From assembly GCA_035406685.1 (NCBI GenBank), contig DAONLM010000174.1:1-6266 (forward strand): DNA of 6,266 nt. The letters run 5' to 3'. The stretch comes from DAONLM01 sp035406685. GTDB taxonomy: Bacteria; Spirochaetota; GWE2-31-10; MWDO01. The notes under the pieces are model-generated. The model had not been told where the DNA came from, ran no database searches, and was given only the letters and a program-made list of their open reading frames with translations. Below, piece after piece: positions 6,007-6,266 of this stretch (positions are counted from its first letter, which is position 1; each line of letters starts with the position of its first letter). Made by a program: the position numbers and the translations under genes.

Positions 6007-6266
6007 TTATACTATTGTTATTTTTTTATTGATTATTTTTTGGTTGAGATTAAGTTTATCAAATATCTCCTTTTGGAAATCATTTGGTTTGCTTGTATTA
6101 CTTATATAGATTGTTTTATTGTCTCTTGTAGCCATTTATACAGTCTATAACACCATTGTGCTAAAATACTTTCTTATTCTTTTCCAATTGAAAAAAATAT
6201 CTTTTTTTCTTAATTCATATCTAATGGCATTTAATATATGCATTGCTCTTCTTTAATAGTAAGAGT
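6007..6266 (-). pseudogene. Decayed C-terminal fragment of an IS4/IS1634-like DDE transposase
   Basis: Reading the minus strand in the frame of the AAT codon at 6231-6229 gives NAIRYELRKKDIFFNWKRIR, then KYFSTMVL, a TAG stop (6147-6145), TV, and a TAA stop (6138-6136). The same frame then continues MATRDNKTIYISNTSKPNDF and QKEIFDKLNLNQ to a TAA at 6009-6007. From memory this resembles the C-terminal end of IS4-superfamily (IS1634-type) transposases, where an 'IRY.L.KKGI...W..IR..(L/M)ST' stretch is followed by a 'DGKTI.IR..SKP...QKEI.D.L' tail. The reading sense continues across two stops, and a third in-frame TAA lies at 6255-6253, so the gene is dead. The upstream part of the transposase, if any survives, lies outside the window. 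I cannot locate the inverted-repeat end of the element with confidence. The family name is from memory and not searched. Confidence 0.6.

Noticed and set aside
1..6266. CRISPR arrays, tRNA or rRNA genes
   Set aside because: No regularly spaced direct repeats, no cloverleaf with a TTCGA-type arm, and no conserved rRNA stretches were seen on either strand.

Overview
This is a low-GC window. Hand counts of 60-base lines range from about 10-25% GC in the lactate dehydrogenase gene to about 35-48% in parts of the small RHH-like genes. It comes from a bacterium with Shine-Dalgarno-led genes. An E. coli-type D-lactate dehydrogenase points to fermentation, and an NtrY-like membrane sensor kinase is more usual in Gram-negative-type lineages. 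The taxon cannot be fixed from the sequence; an anaerobic spirochaete or similar low-GC diderm is only a guess.

Layout, left to right. (1) 3-296 (+): 3' part of a small gene, cut by the window edge, paralogous to the gene at 2215-2733. (2) 453-2021 (-): FAD-dependent oxidoreductase of the phytoene desaturase / retinol saturase type. (3) 2215-2733 (-): 172-aa protein that reads as two tandem ribbon-helix-helix (RHH)-like units, a charged helix and a short C-terminal strand motif. (4) 2971-4017 (+): D-lactate dehydrogenase with a cysteine-rich C-terminal tail, behind a TTGACA promoter. (5) 4014-5813 (-): NtrY-like histidine kinase, convergent with the dehydrogenase and overlapping it by 4 nt. 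(6) 6007-6266 (-): decayed C-terminal part of an IS transposase with in-frame stops.

How the parts relate. The oxidoreductase, dehydrogenase and kinase look like separately transcribed housekeeping or accessory genes; no multi-gene pathway is evident, and no response regulator lies beside the kinase. The least ordinary part is the pair of RHH-like paralogs. Each is followed, 48-60 nt after its stop and in the same relative orientation, by a related ~50-nt non-coding element (357-412 and 2116-2166). A shorter inverted match lies about 100 nt upstream of the complete gene (2832-2850). The two genes may therefore belong to a duplicated, possibly mobile, cassette, or the elements may be binding sites for the encoded proteins. 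This rests on hand alignment in AT-rich DNA and needs a genome-wide search.
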